Assembly: GCF_000452705.1 (NCBI RefSeq)
Contig: NZ_CP007014.1
Span: forward strand, 1,736,001-1,800,000
DNA length: 64,000 nt
Reading direction: 5' to 3'
DNA from: Pseudomonas syringae CC1557
GTDB taxonomy: Bacteria > Pseudomonadota > Gammaproteobacteria > Pseudomonadales > Pseudomonadaceae
Under the pieces are notes generated by a model. The model was not told where the DNA came from, did no database searches, and worked only from the letters and a program-made list of their open reading frames with translations. Positions 1 to 8,458 of this stretch are shown piece by piece. The position numbers and the translations under genes were made by a program. Each line of letters opens with the position of its first letter. Position 1 is the first letter of the stretch.

Positions 1-465
1 CAGCCCTTGGCAATGCATCAAAGCGGCTGGACCGAAGGCATCGTCGACCGCGTGATGTACCTGTCGAGCCAGAACCTCAAGAGCGCCGACATCAAGCTGG
101 AGCCCGCTGAACTCGGGCGTCTGGACATCCGCATCAACATGGCACCGGATCAGCAGACTCAGGTGACCTTCATGAGCGCCCACCTGGGCGTGCGCGATGC
201 GCTGGAAAACCAGATGTCGAAACTGCGCGAGTCGTTCGTTCAGCAAGGCCTCGGCCAGGTGGACGTCAACGTATCCGATCAATCGCAACAACAGGCCCAG
301 CAGCAGGCCCAGGAACAAGCCAGTCGTGCGCAGCGCAGCGGCCGTGGCAACGGCATGGGTTCCAGTGACACGTCCGATGAGGTCGCAGGCATCGATGCTG
401 CGATTCCCGTCAGCCAGCCGGCCGCACGCGTGATTGGCACCAGCGAGATCGATTATTACGCGTGA
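1..465 (+). CDS. fliK: Flagellar hook-length control protein FliK, C-terminal part (cut by window edge)
   Basis: Open frame from base 1 to the TGA at 463-465; the true start lies upstream, so only the last 154 residues are visible. FliK measures hook length and switches the export gate from hook to filament substrates. The visible part looks like the conserved C-terminal domain: a stretch rich in I, L and R containing 'LEPAELGRLDIRI', followed by a Gln-rich segment (QQQAQQQAQEQ) and a disordered tail. The 'L.P..LG...V.I' pattern is typical of the family. Position directly before fliL-fliM agrees with Pseudomonas flagellar gene order. The call rests on motif and context, not on the whole protein. 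Confidence 0.85.
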   Translation, partial: QPLAMHQSGWTEGIVDRVMYLSSQNLKSADIKLEPAELGRLDIRINMAPDQQTQVTFMSAHLGVRDALENQMSKLRESFVQQGLGQVDVNVSDQSQQQAQQQAQEQASRAQRSGRGNGMGSSDTSDEVAGIDAAIPVSQPAARVIGTSEIDYYA

Positions 466-582
466 GCCTGTTTTTGATGCTGATTCTCGTGCCGACAGGG
501 CGCATTGGCGCGAGAGTCATGACGCCTGCGCGGCCGCGCGCGTCGCCAGTTGTGTCCAATAACATCCCTTCCCGTACAACTC

Positions 583-597
583 TGGCATAACACTTGC
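583..597 (+). promoter_or_regulatory. Sigma-54 (RpoN) type promoter for the fliL operon
   Basis: TGGCATAACACTTGC fits the RpoN consensus TGGCAC-N5-TTGC, with GG and GC at the required 10-bp separation. It lies about 50 bp before the fliL start, which puts initiation near 609. In Pseudomonas the FleQ/FleR-RpoN tier drives this class of flagellar genes, so this probably starts the fliLMNOPQR-flhB transcript. Seen by eye; no start-site data. Confidence 0.7.
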
Positions 598-649
598 TCA
601 GCCTCTGTCACGTATTGAAGAAACTCTTGAATAGTGACGGATTATTGGC

Positions 650-1156
650 ATGGCGCAGAGCGAAGACGTTAAAGAACCCGCACCCAAAGGCAAAGGTAAA
701 CTCAAGCTCATCATGATCGCCGTTGTGGCGCTGTTGCTGGCGGTGGGTTTGTCGGTGGGTGCTACCTGGTTCCTCATGCACAAGAGCGAAAGCAAGGTAG
801 ATCCGGCCGCAGCCGCAGCGGCGGCCAACGTCAAGCCGGTGGCGGTCTATGAGCCGATGACACCAGCGTTTGTGGTCAACTTCAACGCCAATGGCCGTCA
901 GCGTTACATGCAGGTCAGTATCACCATGCTCGGGCGCAATGCGGCGGACATGGAGGCGCTGAAAGTACATATGCCACTGATTCGCAACAATCTGGTCATG
1001 CTTTTCGCGGGGATTCCATTCGAATCGCTGGCTTCGCCGATCGGCCAGGAAATGCTGCGTCAGAAAGCGACCGCAAGCATTCAGGAAGTCGCACAGAAAG
1101 AACTCGGCAAGACTGTAATCGAACAGTTGCTCTTCACTAATTTCGTATTGCAGTAG
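650..1156 (+). CDS. fliL: Flagellar basal-body protein FliL
   Basis: 168 aa, usual FliL size. A short charged cytoplasmic N-terminus (KGKGKLK) precedes one membrane segment at about residues 18-43, followed by an Ala-rich linker and a periplasmic domain. FliL surrounds the stator units at the flagellar motor and supports torque and swarming. First gene after a sigma-54 site and followed 9 bp later by fliM, so it opens the switch/export operon. The ATG at 650 has only a weak Shine-Dalgarno, but the reading begins naturally there. Confidence 0.93.
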   Translation: MAQSEDVKEPAPKGKGKLKLIMIAVVALLLAVGLSVGATWFLMHKSESKVDPAAAAAAANVKPVAVYEPMTPAFVVNFNANGRQRYMQVSITMLGRNAADMEALKVHMPLIRNNLVMLFAGIPFESLASPIGQEMLRQKATASIQEVAQKELGKTVIEQLLFTNFVLQ

Positions 1157-1165
1157 GATTTTCAC

Positions 1166-2134
1166 ATGGCCGTGCAAGACCTGCTCTCCCAGGACGAAAT
1201 CGACGCGCTGTTGCATGGTGTTGACGATGGTATGGTCCAGACCGATGGCCCCGGCGAGCCGGGTAGCGTCAAAAGTTATGACCTGACCAGCCAGGACCGG
1301 ATTGTCCGGGGGCGCATGCCTACCCTGGAAATGATCAACGAGCGATTCGCCCGTTACACTCGTATCAGCATGTTCAACCTGCTGCGCCGCTCTGCGGATG
1401 TGGCAGTGGGCGGCGTTCAGGTCATGAAGTTTGGCGAGTACGTGCATTCGCTGTACGTGCCGACCAGCCTCAACCTGGCCAAGATCAAGCCGTTGCGCGG
1501 CACAGCGCTGTTCATTCTCGACGCCAAGCTGGTTTTCAAGCTGGTGGACAACTTTTTCGGCGGCGACGGTCGTCACGCCAAGATCGAAGGTCGTGAGTTC
1601 ACGCCAACCGAATTGCGCGTCGTGCGCATGGTGCTGGATCAGGCATTCATCGACCTCAAGGAAGCCTGGCAGGCGATCATGGAAGTCAATTTCGAGTACA
1701 TCAATTCGGAAGTGAACCCGGCCATGGCCAACATCGTAGGGCCAAGCGAGGCAGTGGTGATCTCGACGTTCCACATCGAACTCGATGGCGGTGGCGGTGA
1801 TCTGCACGTGACCATGCCGTACTCGATGATCGAGCCAATCCGCGAAATGCTCGATGCCGGCTTCCAGTCGGACCTCGACGATCAGGACGAGCGCTGGGTC
1901 AATGCGCTCAAGGAAGACGTGCTGGATGTCAGCGTGCCATTGACGACTACCATTGCGCAGCGTCAGTTGCCATTGCGCGACATTCTGCACATGCGTCCCG
2001 GCGATGTGATTCCGGTAGAGTTGAGTGAATCGCTGGTCCTGCGTGCCAACGGCGTGCCTTCATTCAAGGTCAAGCTTGGCTCGCACAAGGGCAAGATGGC
2101 CCTGCAAGTAATCGAACCCATAGCACGACGTTGA
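1166..2134 (+). CDS. fliM: Flagellar motor switch protein FliM
   Basis: 322 aa. FliM is the middle component of the C-ring and the binding target of phospho-CheY. The extreme N-terminus 'LLSQDEIDALLHGVDDG' (about residues 6-22) is the conserved CheY-P binding peptide. A CheC-like middle domain follows, and the last 80 residues form the SpoA domain that pairs with FliN. Start ATG follows AGGA. Same transcript as fliL and fliN. Confidence 0.97.
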   Translation: MAVQDLLSQDEIDALLHGVDDGMVQTDGPGEPGSVKSYDLTSQDRIVRGRMPTLEMINERFARYTRISMFNLLRRSADVAVGGVQVMKFGEYVHSLYVPTSLNLAKIKPLRGTALFILDAKLVFKLVDNFFGGDGRHAKIEGREFTPTELRVVRMVLDQAFIDLKEAWQAIMEVNFEYINSEVNPAMANIVGPSEAVVISTFHIELDGGGGDLHVTMPYSMIEPIREMLDAGFQSDLDDQDERWVNALKEDVLDVSVPLTTTIAQRQLPLRDILHMRPGDVIPVELSESLVLRANGVPSFKVKLGSHKGKMALQVIEPIARR

Positions 2135-2194
2135 CCTGTCAGGTCAACGTCGGAAATTTTGCGTAACTGAAAGACTGTGTGCAGAGGACAACTG

Positions 2195-2656
2195 ATGGCT
2201 GATGAAAACGATATGACGTCTGCTGAAGATCAGGCACTGGCCGATGAATGGGCTGCTGCACTGGGCGAGGCCGGCGACGGCGGGCAAGCGGACATTGACG
2301 CGTTGCTGGCTGCGGACGCCGGGAATTCGGGTAGCCGTCTGGCCATGGAAGAATTTGGCAGCATGCCGAAGAGCACCGGCCCGGTCACCCTGGATGGTCC
2401 GAACCTGGACGTGATTCTGGACATCCCGGTATCGATCTCCATGGAAGTGGGCAGCACCGATATCAACATTCGCAACCTGTTGCAGCTCAACCAGGGCTCG
2501 GTGATCGAGCTGGATCGTCTGGCGGGCGAGCCACTGGATGTGCTGGTCAATGGCACGCTCATCGCTCACGGTGAGGTGGTGGTGGTCAACGAGAAGTTCG
2601 GCATCCGTCTTACTGACGTGATCAGCCCGAGCGAACGCATCAAGAAGCTGCGCTGA
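2195..2656 (+). CDS. fliN: Flagellar motor switch protein FliN
   Basis: 153 aa from the ATG at 2195, which follows GCAGAGGA; an upstream in-frame GTG at 2177 is less likely. FliN forms the base of the C-ring with FliM and docks FliH for export. The C-terminal SpoA domain (about residues 70-150; 'DIPVSISMEVG', 'GSVIELDRLAGEPLDV') is clear. The N-terminal extension is acidic and includes 'ADIDALLAAD', which resembles the CheY-binding peptide of FliM. The stop codon abuts the fliO start with no gap, suggesting translational coupling. Confidence 0.95.
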   Translation: MADENDMTSAEDQALADEWAAALGEAGDGGQADIDALLAADAGNSGSRLAMEEFGSMPKSTGPVTLDGPNLDVILDIPVSISMEVGSTDINIRNLLQLNQGSVIELDRLAGEPLDVLVNGTLIAHGEVVVVNEKFGIRLTDVISPSERIKKLR

Positions 2657-3097
2657 ATGAAGCGCTGGCTGAGTGTACTGTCGACCCTGCCATCGCTGGC
2701 CTGGGCCGCCGAGCCCGCTGTTCAGGCGGCCCCGGCGCAAGTGGCCAGCACCGTTTCCGGGGGCATGGGCGGGCAGTTGGTGCAATTGCTGTTCGGCCTG
2801 ATCCTGGTGGTCGGCCTGATTTTCGTGCTGGCCTGGCTGATGCGCCGGGTACAGCGCGTCGGTCCGAACAACAGTCAGGTCATCGAGCTGGTGAGTTCGC
2901 GTGCCCTTGGGCCGCGTGATCGTCTAGTGCTGGTGCAAATTGGCACTGAGCAGGTATTGCTGGGTATTACGCCGGGTCGAATCACGCCCCTGCATGTACT
3001 CAAGGAGCCGGTACACGTGCCGGTGCGCGAGCAGACGACGCCCGAGTTCGCTCAGCGTCTGATGGAGCTGATGGGCAAGGATAAGGACAAGAAGTAA
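2657..3097 (+). CDS. fliO: Flagellar biosynthesis protein FliO
   Basis: 146 aa. FliO is an accessory membrane protein that helps FliP assemble into the export gate. A short hydrophobic leader is followed by a single strong membrane segment (about residues 38-60, '[19 protein letters not shown]'), then a soluble domain with the family pattern '[13 protein letters not shown]' and '[10 protein letters not shown]'. Starts immediately after the fliN stop, and its TAA overlaps the fliP ATG by one base. Confidence 0.93.
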   Translation: MKRWLSVLSTLPSLAWAAEPAVQAAPAQVASTVSGGMGGQLVQLLFGLILVVGLIFVLAWLMRRVQRVGPNNSQVIELVSSRALGPRDRLVLVQIGTEQVLLGITPGRITPLHVLKEPVHVPVREQTTPEFAQRLMELMGKDKDKK

Positions 3098-3849
3098 TGG
3101 GCGCCTTGCGTTTCCTGATACTGCTGTTGCTGGTCATGGTGGCGCCTTCCGTTCTGGCGGCTGATCCGCTGTCGATACCGGCGATCACGCTGTCCAACAG
3201 CACCGATGGTCAGCAGGAATATTCGGTCAGCCTGCAAATCCTGCTGATCATGACCGCGCTGAGCTTTATCCCGGCGTTTGTCATGCTGATGACCAGTTTT
3301 ACCCGGATCATCATCGTCTTTTCGATTCTGCGTCAGGCCTTGGGCCTGCAGCAGACGCCGTCGAACCAGATCCTGACCGGCATGGCGCTGTTTCTGACCA
3401 TGTTCATCATGGCGCCGGTATTTGACCGGGTGAATCAGGACGCCTTGCAGCCTTATCTGGCCGAGAAGCTTTCGGCGCAGGATGCGGTCGCCAAGGCGCA
3501 GGTGCCGATCAAGGATTTCATGCTGGCGCAGACCCGTACCAGCGACCTTGAGCTGTTCATGCGCCTGTCAAAGCGTACCGACATTCCGACCCCGGATGCC
3601 GCGCCGCTGACCATTCTGGTTCCGGCATTCGTGATTTCCGAGCTCAAGACAGCGTTTCAGATCGGCTTCATGATCTTCATTCCGTTCCTGATCATCGATC
3701 TGGTGGTCGCCAGTGTGCTGATGGCCATGGGTATGATGATGCTGTCGCCGCTGATCATTTCCCTGCCGTTCAAGATCATGCTGTTTGTGCTGGTGGATGG
3801 CTGGGCGTTGATTGTCGGCACCCTGGCTGGCAGTTTTGGTGGCGTATGA
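3097..3849 (+). CDS. fliP: Flagellar export gate protein FliP
   Basis: 250 aa, normal length. FliP forms the pentameric core of the flagellar type III export gate. An N-terminal cleavable-type signal (about residues 1-21, ending VLAAD) is followed by four membrane segments. The family signatures '[19 protein letters not shown]' and '[19 protein letters not shown]' are both present. One-base overlap with fliO; fliQ follows after 25 bp with its own GAGGAG ribosome site. Confidence 0.97.
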   Translation: MGALRFLILLLLVMVAPSVLAADPLSIPAITLSNSTDGQQEYSVSLQILLIMTALSFIPAFVMLMTSFTRIIIVFSILRQALGLQQTPSNQILTGMALFLTMFIMAPVFDRVNQDALQPYLAEKLSAQDAVAKAQVPIKDFMLAQTRTSDLELFMRLSKRTDIPTPDAAPLTILVPAFVISELKTAFQIGFMIFIPFLIIDLVVASVLMAMGMMMLSPLIISLPFKIMLFVLVDGWALIVGTLAGSFGGV

Positions 3850-3874
3850 GCCGTTTCACTGAGGAGTCTGCCCG

Positions 3875-4144
3875 ATGACGCCGGAAGTAGCTGTTGACCT
3901 GTTCCGCGAAGCGCTGTGGCTTACCACGGTACTGGTCGCCATTCTTGTCGTGCCCAGCCTGTTATGCGGTCTGCTGGTGGCCATGTTTCAGGCCGCAACC
4001 CAGATCAACGAACAGACCTTGAGCTTTCTGCCTCGCCTGCTGGTGATGCTGGTAACCCTGATCGCCATCGGCCCCTGGCTGCTGAAAATCTTCATGGAAT
4101 ACATGCTGACGCTGTACACCAGTATTCCGACGCTGATCGGCTAG
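3875..4144 (+). CDS. fliQ: Flagellar export gate protein FliQ
   Basis: 89 aa with two membrane segments (about residues 15-38 and 52-74), the standard size and form. FliQ packs around FliP and FliR in the export gate. 'MTPEVAVDLFREALW' at the N-terminus and 'QATQINEQTLSFLPR' between the helices are family hallmarks. Start ATG follows GAGGAG with good spacing. Confidence 0.96.
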   Translation: MTPEVAVDLFREALWLTTVLVAILVVPSLLCGLLVAMFQAATQINEQTLSFLPRLLVMLVTLIAIGPWLLKIFMEYMLTLYTSIPTLIG

Positions 4145-4148
4145 CCGC

Positions 4149-4934
4149 ATGCAGCCGATGCTCGCGCTGACCGATACCCAGATCAGTACCTGGGTTGCGG
4201 CTTTCATGCTGCCGATGTTCCGGATCATCGCGTTGCTGATGACCATGCCTATCATCGGTACCACGCTGGTGCCACGCCGAGTGCGTTTGTACCTGGCGGT
4301 TGCAATCACTGTAGTGGTCGCGCCAGCGTTGCCCGCCATGCCGCCGGTCGAGGCGCTTGATCTGAGTGCGTTATTGCTGATCGGCGAGCAGATCATCATC
4401 GGTGCCGGGATGGGGCTGTCGCTGCAATTGTTCTTCCATATCTTCGTGATTGCGGGGCAGATCATCTCCACGCAGATGGGTATGGGCTTCGCGTCGATGG
4501 TCGACCCCACCAACGGCGTGTCCTCGGCCACGATAGGTCAGTTCTTCACCATGCTGGTCACGCTGCTGTTCCTATCGATGAACGGTCATCTGGTGGTGCT
4601 GGAAATTCTTGTCGAGAGCTTTACCACGATGCCGGTCGGCAGTGGTCTGCTGGTCAATAATTTCTGGGAGCTGGCGAACGGGCTGGGCTGGGTATTGAGT
4701 TCCGGGCTGCGGCTGGTATTGCCTGCGATCACGGCGTTGCTGATCATCAACATCGCCTTTGGCGTCATGACTCGCGCCGCGCCGCAGCTCAACATTTTCT
4801 CGATCGGTTTCCCGCTGACCCTAGTAATGGGCATGGTTATTCTGTGGATGACCATAGGCGATATTCTCAATCAGTATCAGCCGATTGCCACCCAGGCATT
4901 GCAGGCGTTGCGCGATATGGTGAGGGCTCGTTGA
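4149..4934 (+). CDS. fliR: Flagellar export gate protein FliR
   Basis: 261 aa with about six membrane segments; completes the FliPQR gate. 'STQMGMGFASMVDPTNG' in the middle is the typical FliR signature. It begins 4 bp after the fliQ stop and ends 1 bp before flhB, so translation of the three genes is tightly coupled. Confidence 0.96.
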   Translation: MQPMLALTDTQISTWVAAFMLPMFRIIALLMTMPIIGTTLVPRRVRLYLAVAITVVVAPALPAMPPVEALDLSALLLIGEQIIIGAGMGLSLQLFFHIFVIAGQIISTQMGMGFASMVDPTNGVSSATIGQFFTMLVTLLFLSMNGHLVVLEILVESFTTMPVGSGLLVNNFWELANGLGWVLSSGLRLVLPAITALLIINIAFGVMTRAAPQLNIFSIGFPLTLVMGMVILWMTIGDILNQYQPIATQALQALRDMVRAR

Positions 4935-4935
4935 A

Positions 4936-6072
4936 ATGGCAGAAAACGAGAATGGCCAGGACAAGACAGAAGACCCCACGGAAAAGAAGGTCAAGGACGC
5001 ACGGACCGACGGCCAGATTGCGCGCTCCAAGGAACTGACCACTCTGGTGGTGATGTTGATGGGGGCGGGCGGGTTGCTGATGTTCGGTTCCGACATCGCG
5101 CTGATGATGTCCGAGCTGATGCGCGACAATTTCACGATATCGCGTGAAACGTTGATGGATCAGTCTTACATGGGCAAGGCGCTACTCAGTTCGGGGCTGC
5201 ATGCGCTGCTGGTGATTCTACCGTTTTTGATTGCCATGCTGGTGGCCGCACTGGTAGGGCCGATCATGCTCGGCGGCTGGCTGTTTACAGCCAAGCCGCT
5301 GATGCCCAAGTTCAGCCGGATGAACCCGGCGGCCGGGCTCAAGCGCATGTTTTCGCCAAGCGCGCTGGTCGAACTGCTCAAGTCACTCGGTAAATTTCTG
5401 ATCATCCTGGCGGTTGCGCTGGTGGTACTGAACAAAGAGCGCACGGACCTGGTAGCCATCGCCCACGAGCCGCTTGAGCAGGCGATGATTCATAGCCTGA
5501 TGGTGGTGGGCTGGAGCAGCTTCTGGATGGCCTGCGGTCTGGCGTTCATTGCTGCCGTGGACGTGCCGTTTATGCTGTATCAGGCGCACAAGAAACTGTT
5601 GATGACCAAGCAGGAGGTGCGCGACGAGCACAAGAACAGTGAGGGTAGCCCGGAGATCAAGCAGCGCATTCGCCAGTTGCAGCGTGAAATGTCCCAGCGG
5701 CGGATGATGGCCTCGATCCCCGAGGCCGACGTCATTATTACCAACCCGACGCACTTCGCCGTCGCCTTGAAATACGATCCCGAACAGGGCGGGGCGCCGA
5801 TGTTGCTGGCCAAGGGCACAGACCTTGTGGCCCTGAAGATTCGCGAGATTGGTGCGCACAATCAGATACTGATCCTGGAGTCGGCTGCGCTGGCTCGCTC
5901 CATCTACTACAGCACCGAGCTGGACCAGGAAATTCCCGCCGGGCTGTACTTGGCCGTGGCTCAGGTGCTGGCTTATGTTTACCAGATCCGCCAGTTCCAC
6001 GCTGGCCAGGGCAAACGTCCTGATCCACTGGGCGACATCAAGATCCCGCCGGATCTGCAGCGCGACGCCTAG
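4936..6072 (+). CDS. flhB: Flagellar export switch protein FlhB
   Basis: 378 aa. FlhB controls substrate specificity of the export gate through autocleavage. Four membrane segments occupy about residues 30-210. The cytoplasmic domain carries the cleavage tetrapeptide N270-P-T-H273, followed by 'FAVALKYD'. The N-terminus is charged (EDPTEKKVKDARTDGQIARS), as in the family. Last gene of the fliL unit; a 245-bp gap with its own sigma-54 site separates it from flhA. Confidence 0.97.
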   Translation: MAENENGQDKTEDPTEKKVKDARTDGQIARSKELTTLVVMLMGAGGLLMFGSDIALMMSELMRDNFTISRETLMDQSYMGKALLSSGLHALLVILPFLIAMLVAALVGPIMLGGWLFTAKPLMPKFSRMNPAAGLKRMFSPSALVELLKSLGKFLIILAVALVVLNKERTDLVAIAHEPLEQAMIHSLMVVGWSSFWMACGLAFIAAVDVPFMLYQAHKKLLMTKQEVRDEHKNSEGSPEIKQRIRQLQREMSQRRMMASIPEADVIITNPTHFAVALKYDPEQGGAPMLLAKGTDLVALKIREIGAHNQILILESAALARSIYYSTELDQEIPAGLYLAVAQVLAYVYQIRQFHAGQGKRPDPLGDIKIPPDLQRDA

Positions 6073-6079
6073 TTCTTTT

Positions 6080-6160
6080 GGGGGCGAGCGTCTCGACTAT
6101 CGTGCGACGCTCTGCCTCGCATGCCATTCCGGACGCGCTGCGTCCTCTGTTCAGCCAGCC
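6080..6160. repeat. Degenerate REP-like palindromic sequence after flhB
   Basis: The gap contains fragments such as GCGACGCTCTGCCTCGCATG and GGACGCGCTGCGTCC, which resemble the 'GACGCTCTGCGTC' palindromes seen at 20.8, 49.5 and 58.6 kb. No T-rich tail, so it is probably a decayed dispersed repeat and not a classical terminator. No gene is supported between 6073 and 6317. Confidence 0.4.
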
Positions 6161-6238
6161 GTCCGATACGTCGGTTACTCATGTAAGTCAGCGCTTCAGG
6201 CGCACGCAAACCTCTGTCAGTACTGGCTTTGTAAAAGT

Positions 6239-6253
6239 TGGACAGGTTTTTGC
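6239..6253 (+). promoter_or_regulatory. Sigma-54 (RpoN) type promoter for flhA
   Basis: TGGACAGGTTTTTGC has the RpoN form: the GG and GC doublets are 10 bp apart and a T-tract precedes the -12 element. The -24 box departs from TGGCAC at two or three positions. It is 65 bp before the flhA start, placing initiation near 6265. In Pseudomonas the flhA-flhF-fleN-fliA genes are early RpoN/FleQ targets, which fits. Confidence 0.65.
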
Positions 6254-6317
6254 AACAGGGTCGATACAGGGCGCCTTTGGCGTCAATGTTTTGATCTAGT
6301 GCGCAGGTAACGAATCA

Positions 6318-8447
6318 GTGGATCGCTCTCAATTAATCAGTAGCGCACGCAGCAATATCACTGGCCTGGGCCGTGGTCAGTTGGGCGTTCCGTTGTTGTT
6401 GCTGGTCATGCTGGCAATGATGATGTTGCCTATTCCACCGTTTCTGCTGGACGTGTTTTTCACGTTCAACATCGCACTCTCAATCGTCGTGCTGCTGGTC
6501 TGCGTCTATGCACTGCGGCCGCTGGATTTTTCGGTGTTCCCGACCATTCTGCTGGTCGCCACGTTGTTGCGTCTGGCGCTGAACGTTGCTTCCACCCGGG
6601 TGGTGATGCTGCACGGTCAGGACGGTCACGCGGCTGCGGGCAAGGTGATTCAGGCGTTCGGTGAAGTGGTCATCGGCGGCAACTATGTCGTCGGTATTGT
6701 GGTCTTCGCGATCCTGATGATCATCAACTTCGTGGTGATCACCAAAGGTGCCGGTCGTATTTCCGAGGTGAGCGCGCGCTTCACCCTCGACGCGATGCCC
6801 GGCAAACAGATGGCCATCGACGCCGACCTCAACGCCGGTCTTATCGATCAGCCGGAAGCCAAGCGCCGCCGTGCCGAAGTGGCTCAGGAAGCAGAGTTCT
6901 ACGGCTCCATGGACGGTGCCAGCAAGTTTGTCCGCGGTGATGCGATTGCCGGCCTGCTGATTCTGTTCATCAACCTGATCGGCGGCACGCTGGTCGGTAT
7001 CCTGCAGCACAACATGTCGTTCGCCGATGCAGGCCGTGTTTATACCCTGTTGACCATCGGTGACGGTTTGGTGGCGCAATTGCCATCACTGCTGCTGTCC
7101 ACCGCCGCGGCGATCATGGTGACCCGTGCTTCCGGTTCGGAAGAGATGGGTAAGCTGATCAATCGCCAGATGTTTGCCTCGCCGAAGGCGCTGGGTGTTT
7201 CCGCTGCAATCATGATCGTCATGGGCCTTGTGCCAGGCATGCCGCACTTTTCCTTCATCAGTCTCGGGCTGGTTGCCGCTGGCGGCGCCTACCTGTTGTG
7301 GAAGAAAGAAAATCAGGTCAAGGTCGAAGCCATCGCCGAAGTGCAGCGCCAGCAAGACCTGCTGCCGTCTCCGACCCGCATTCAGGACTCCAAGGAGCTG
7401 GGCTGGGACGACGTGACCCCCGTCGACATCATCGGCCTGGAAGTGGGTTACCGCCTGATTCCGCTGGTGGACCGCAATCAGGGTGGCCAGCTGCTCGCGC
7501 GTATCAAGGGCGTGCGCAAGAAGCTGTCTCAGGAGCTTGGCTTTCTGATGCCGACCGTGCATATCCGTGACAACCTCGATCTGGCGCCCAGCGCCTATCG
7601 CTTGACGCTGATGGGCGTGATCCTGGCCGAGGCCGAGATCTATCCGGATCGCGAGCTGGCAATCAATCCCGGGCAAGTCTTTGGTACCCTGAACGGCATC
7701 ACCGCCAGAGACCCGGCGTTCGGCCTCGAGGCGGTCTGGATCGAAATCAGCCAGCGCAGCCAGGCGCAGTCGCTCGGTTACACGGTGGTGGACGCCAGCA
7801 CCGTGGTAGCGACGCACCTCAACCAGATTCTGTACAAGCACTCTCATGAGCTGATCGGCCATGAAGAAGTCCAGCAACTGATGCAATTGCTGGCCAAAAG
7901 CTCGCCCAAGCTCGCTGAAGAGCTGGTTCCGGGCGTGTTGTCGCTGTCGTCGCTGCTTAATGTGCTGCAGGCGCTGCTGGCCGAACATGTGCCTGTGCGT
8001 GACATCCGCAGCATTGCAGAGTCCATCGCTAATAACGCCGGAAAGAGTCAAGATACCGCCGCTTTGGTTGCGGCAGTGCGCGTCGGTTTGAGTCGTGCAA
8101 TCGTCCAAAGCATTGTAGGCGTTGAGCCGGAGCTGCCTGTTATCACTCTGGAGCCAAGGTTGGAACAGATATTGCTCAATAGTCTACAGAAGGCTGGTCA
8201 GGGTCAGGAAGAAGGCGTTCTGCTTGAGCCAAGCATGGCTGAAAAGCTCCAGCGTTCGTTGATCGAAGCTGCCCAGCGCCAAGAGATGCAAGGGCTGCCG
8301 GTGATTCTTCTGGTAGCAGGTCCTGTCCGGGCGATGCTGTCACGATTTGGACGTTTGGCTGTACCGAACATGCATGTTCTGGCGTATCAGGAAATACCGG
8401 ACAACAAGCAAGTAACCATCGTAGCGACTGTCGGGCCGAACGGCTGA
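6318..8447 (+). CDS. flhA: Flagellar export apparatus protein FlhA
   Basis: 709 aa, normal length. FlhA is the nonameric export gate component that receives chaperone-substrate complexes and couples proton flow to export. The N-terminal half has about eight membrane segments; the signature 'ISEVSARFTLDAMPGKQMAI' and the FHIPEP loop region are visible. The second half is the soluble cytoplasmic domain. GTG start at 6318, preceded by CAGGTAA. Head of the flhA-flhF-fleN-fliA unit. Confidence 0.97.
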   Translation: MDRSQLISSARSNITGLGRGQLGVPLLLLVMLAMMMLPIPPFLLDVFFTFNIALSIVVLLVCVYALRPLDFSVFPTILLVATLLRLALNVASTRVVMLHGQDGHAAAGKVIQAFGEVVIGGNYVVGIVVFAILMIINFVVITKGAGRISEVSARFTLDAMPGKQMAIDADLNAGLIDQPEAKRRRAEVAQEAEFYGSMDGASKFVRGDAIAGLLILFINLIGGTLVGILQHNMSFADAGRVYTLLTIGDGLVAQLPSLLLSTAAAIMVTRASGSEEMGKLINRQMFASPKALGVSAAIMIVMGLVPGMPHFSFISLGLVAAGGAYLLWKKENQVKVEAIAEVQRQQDLLPSPTRIQDSKELGWDDVTPVDIIGLEVGYRLIPLVDRNQGGQLLARIKGVRKKLSQELGFLMPTVHIRDNLDLAPSAYRLTLMGVILAEAEIYPDRELAINPGQVFGTLNGITARDPAFGLEAVWIEISQRSQAQSLGYTVVDASTVVATHLNQILYKHSHELIGHEEVQQLMQLLAKSSPKLAEELVPGVLSLSSLLNVLQALLAEHVPVRDIRSIAESIANNAGKSQDTAALVAAVRVGLSRAIVQSIVGVEPELPVITLEPRLEQILLNSLQKAGQGQEEGVLLEPSMAEKLQRSLIEAAQRQEMQGLPVILLVAGPVRAMLSRFGRLAVPNMHVLAYQEIPDNKQVTIVATVGPNG

Positions 8448-8458
8448 GGTAGTGAGTC

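Noticed and set aside
608..1990. Long (460-aa) minus-strand open frame opposite fliL and fliM
   Set aside because: High-G+C shadow of well-recognised plus-strand genes; no matching motif, His/Gln-rich composition typical of antisense frames.
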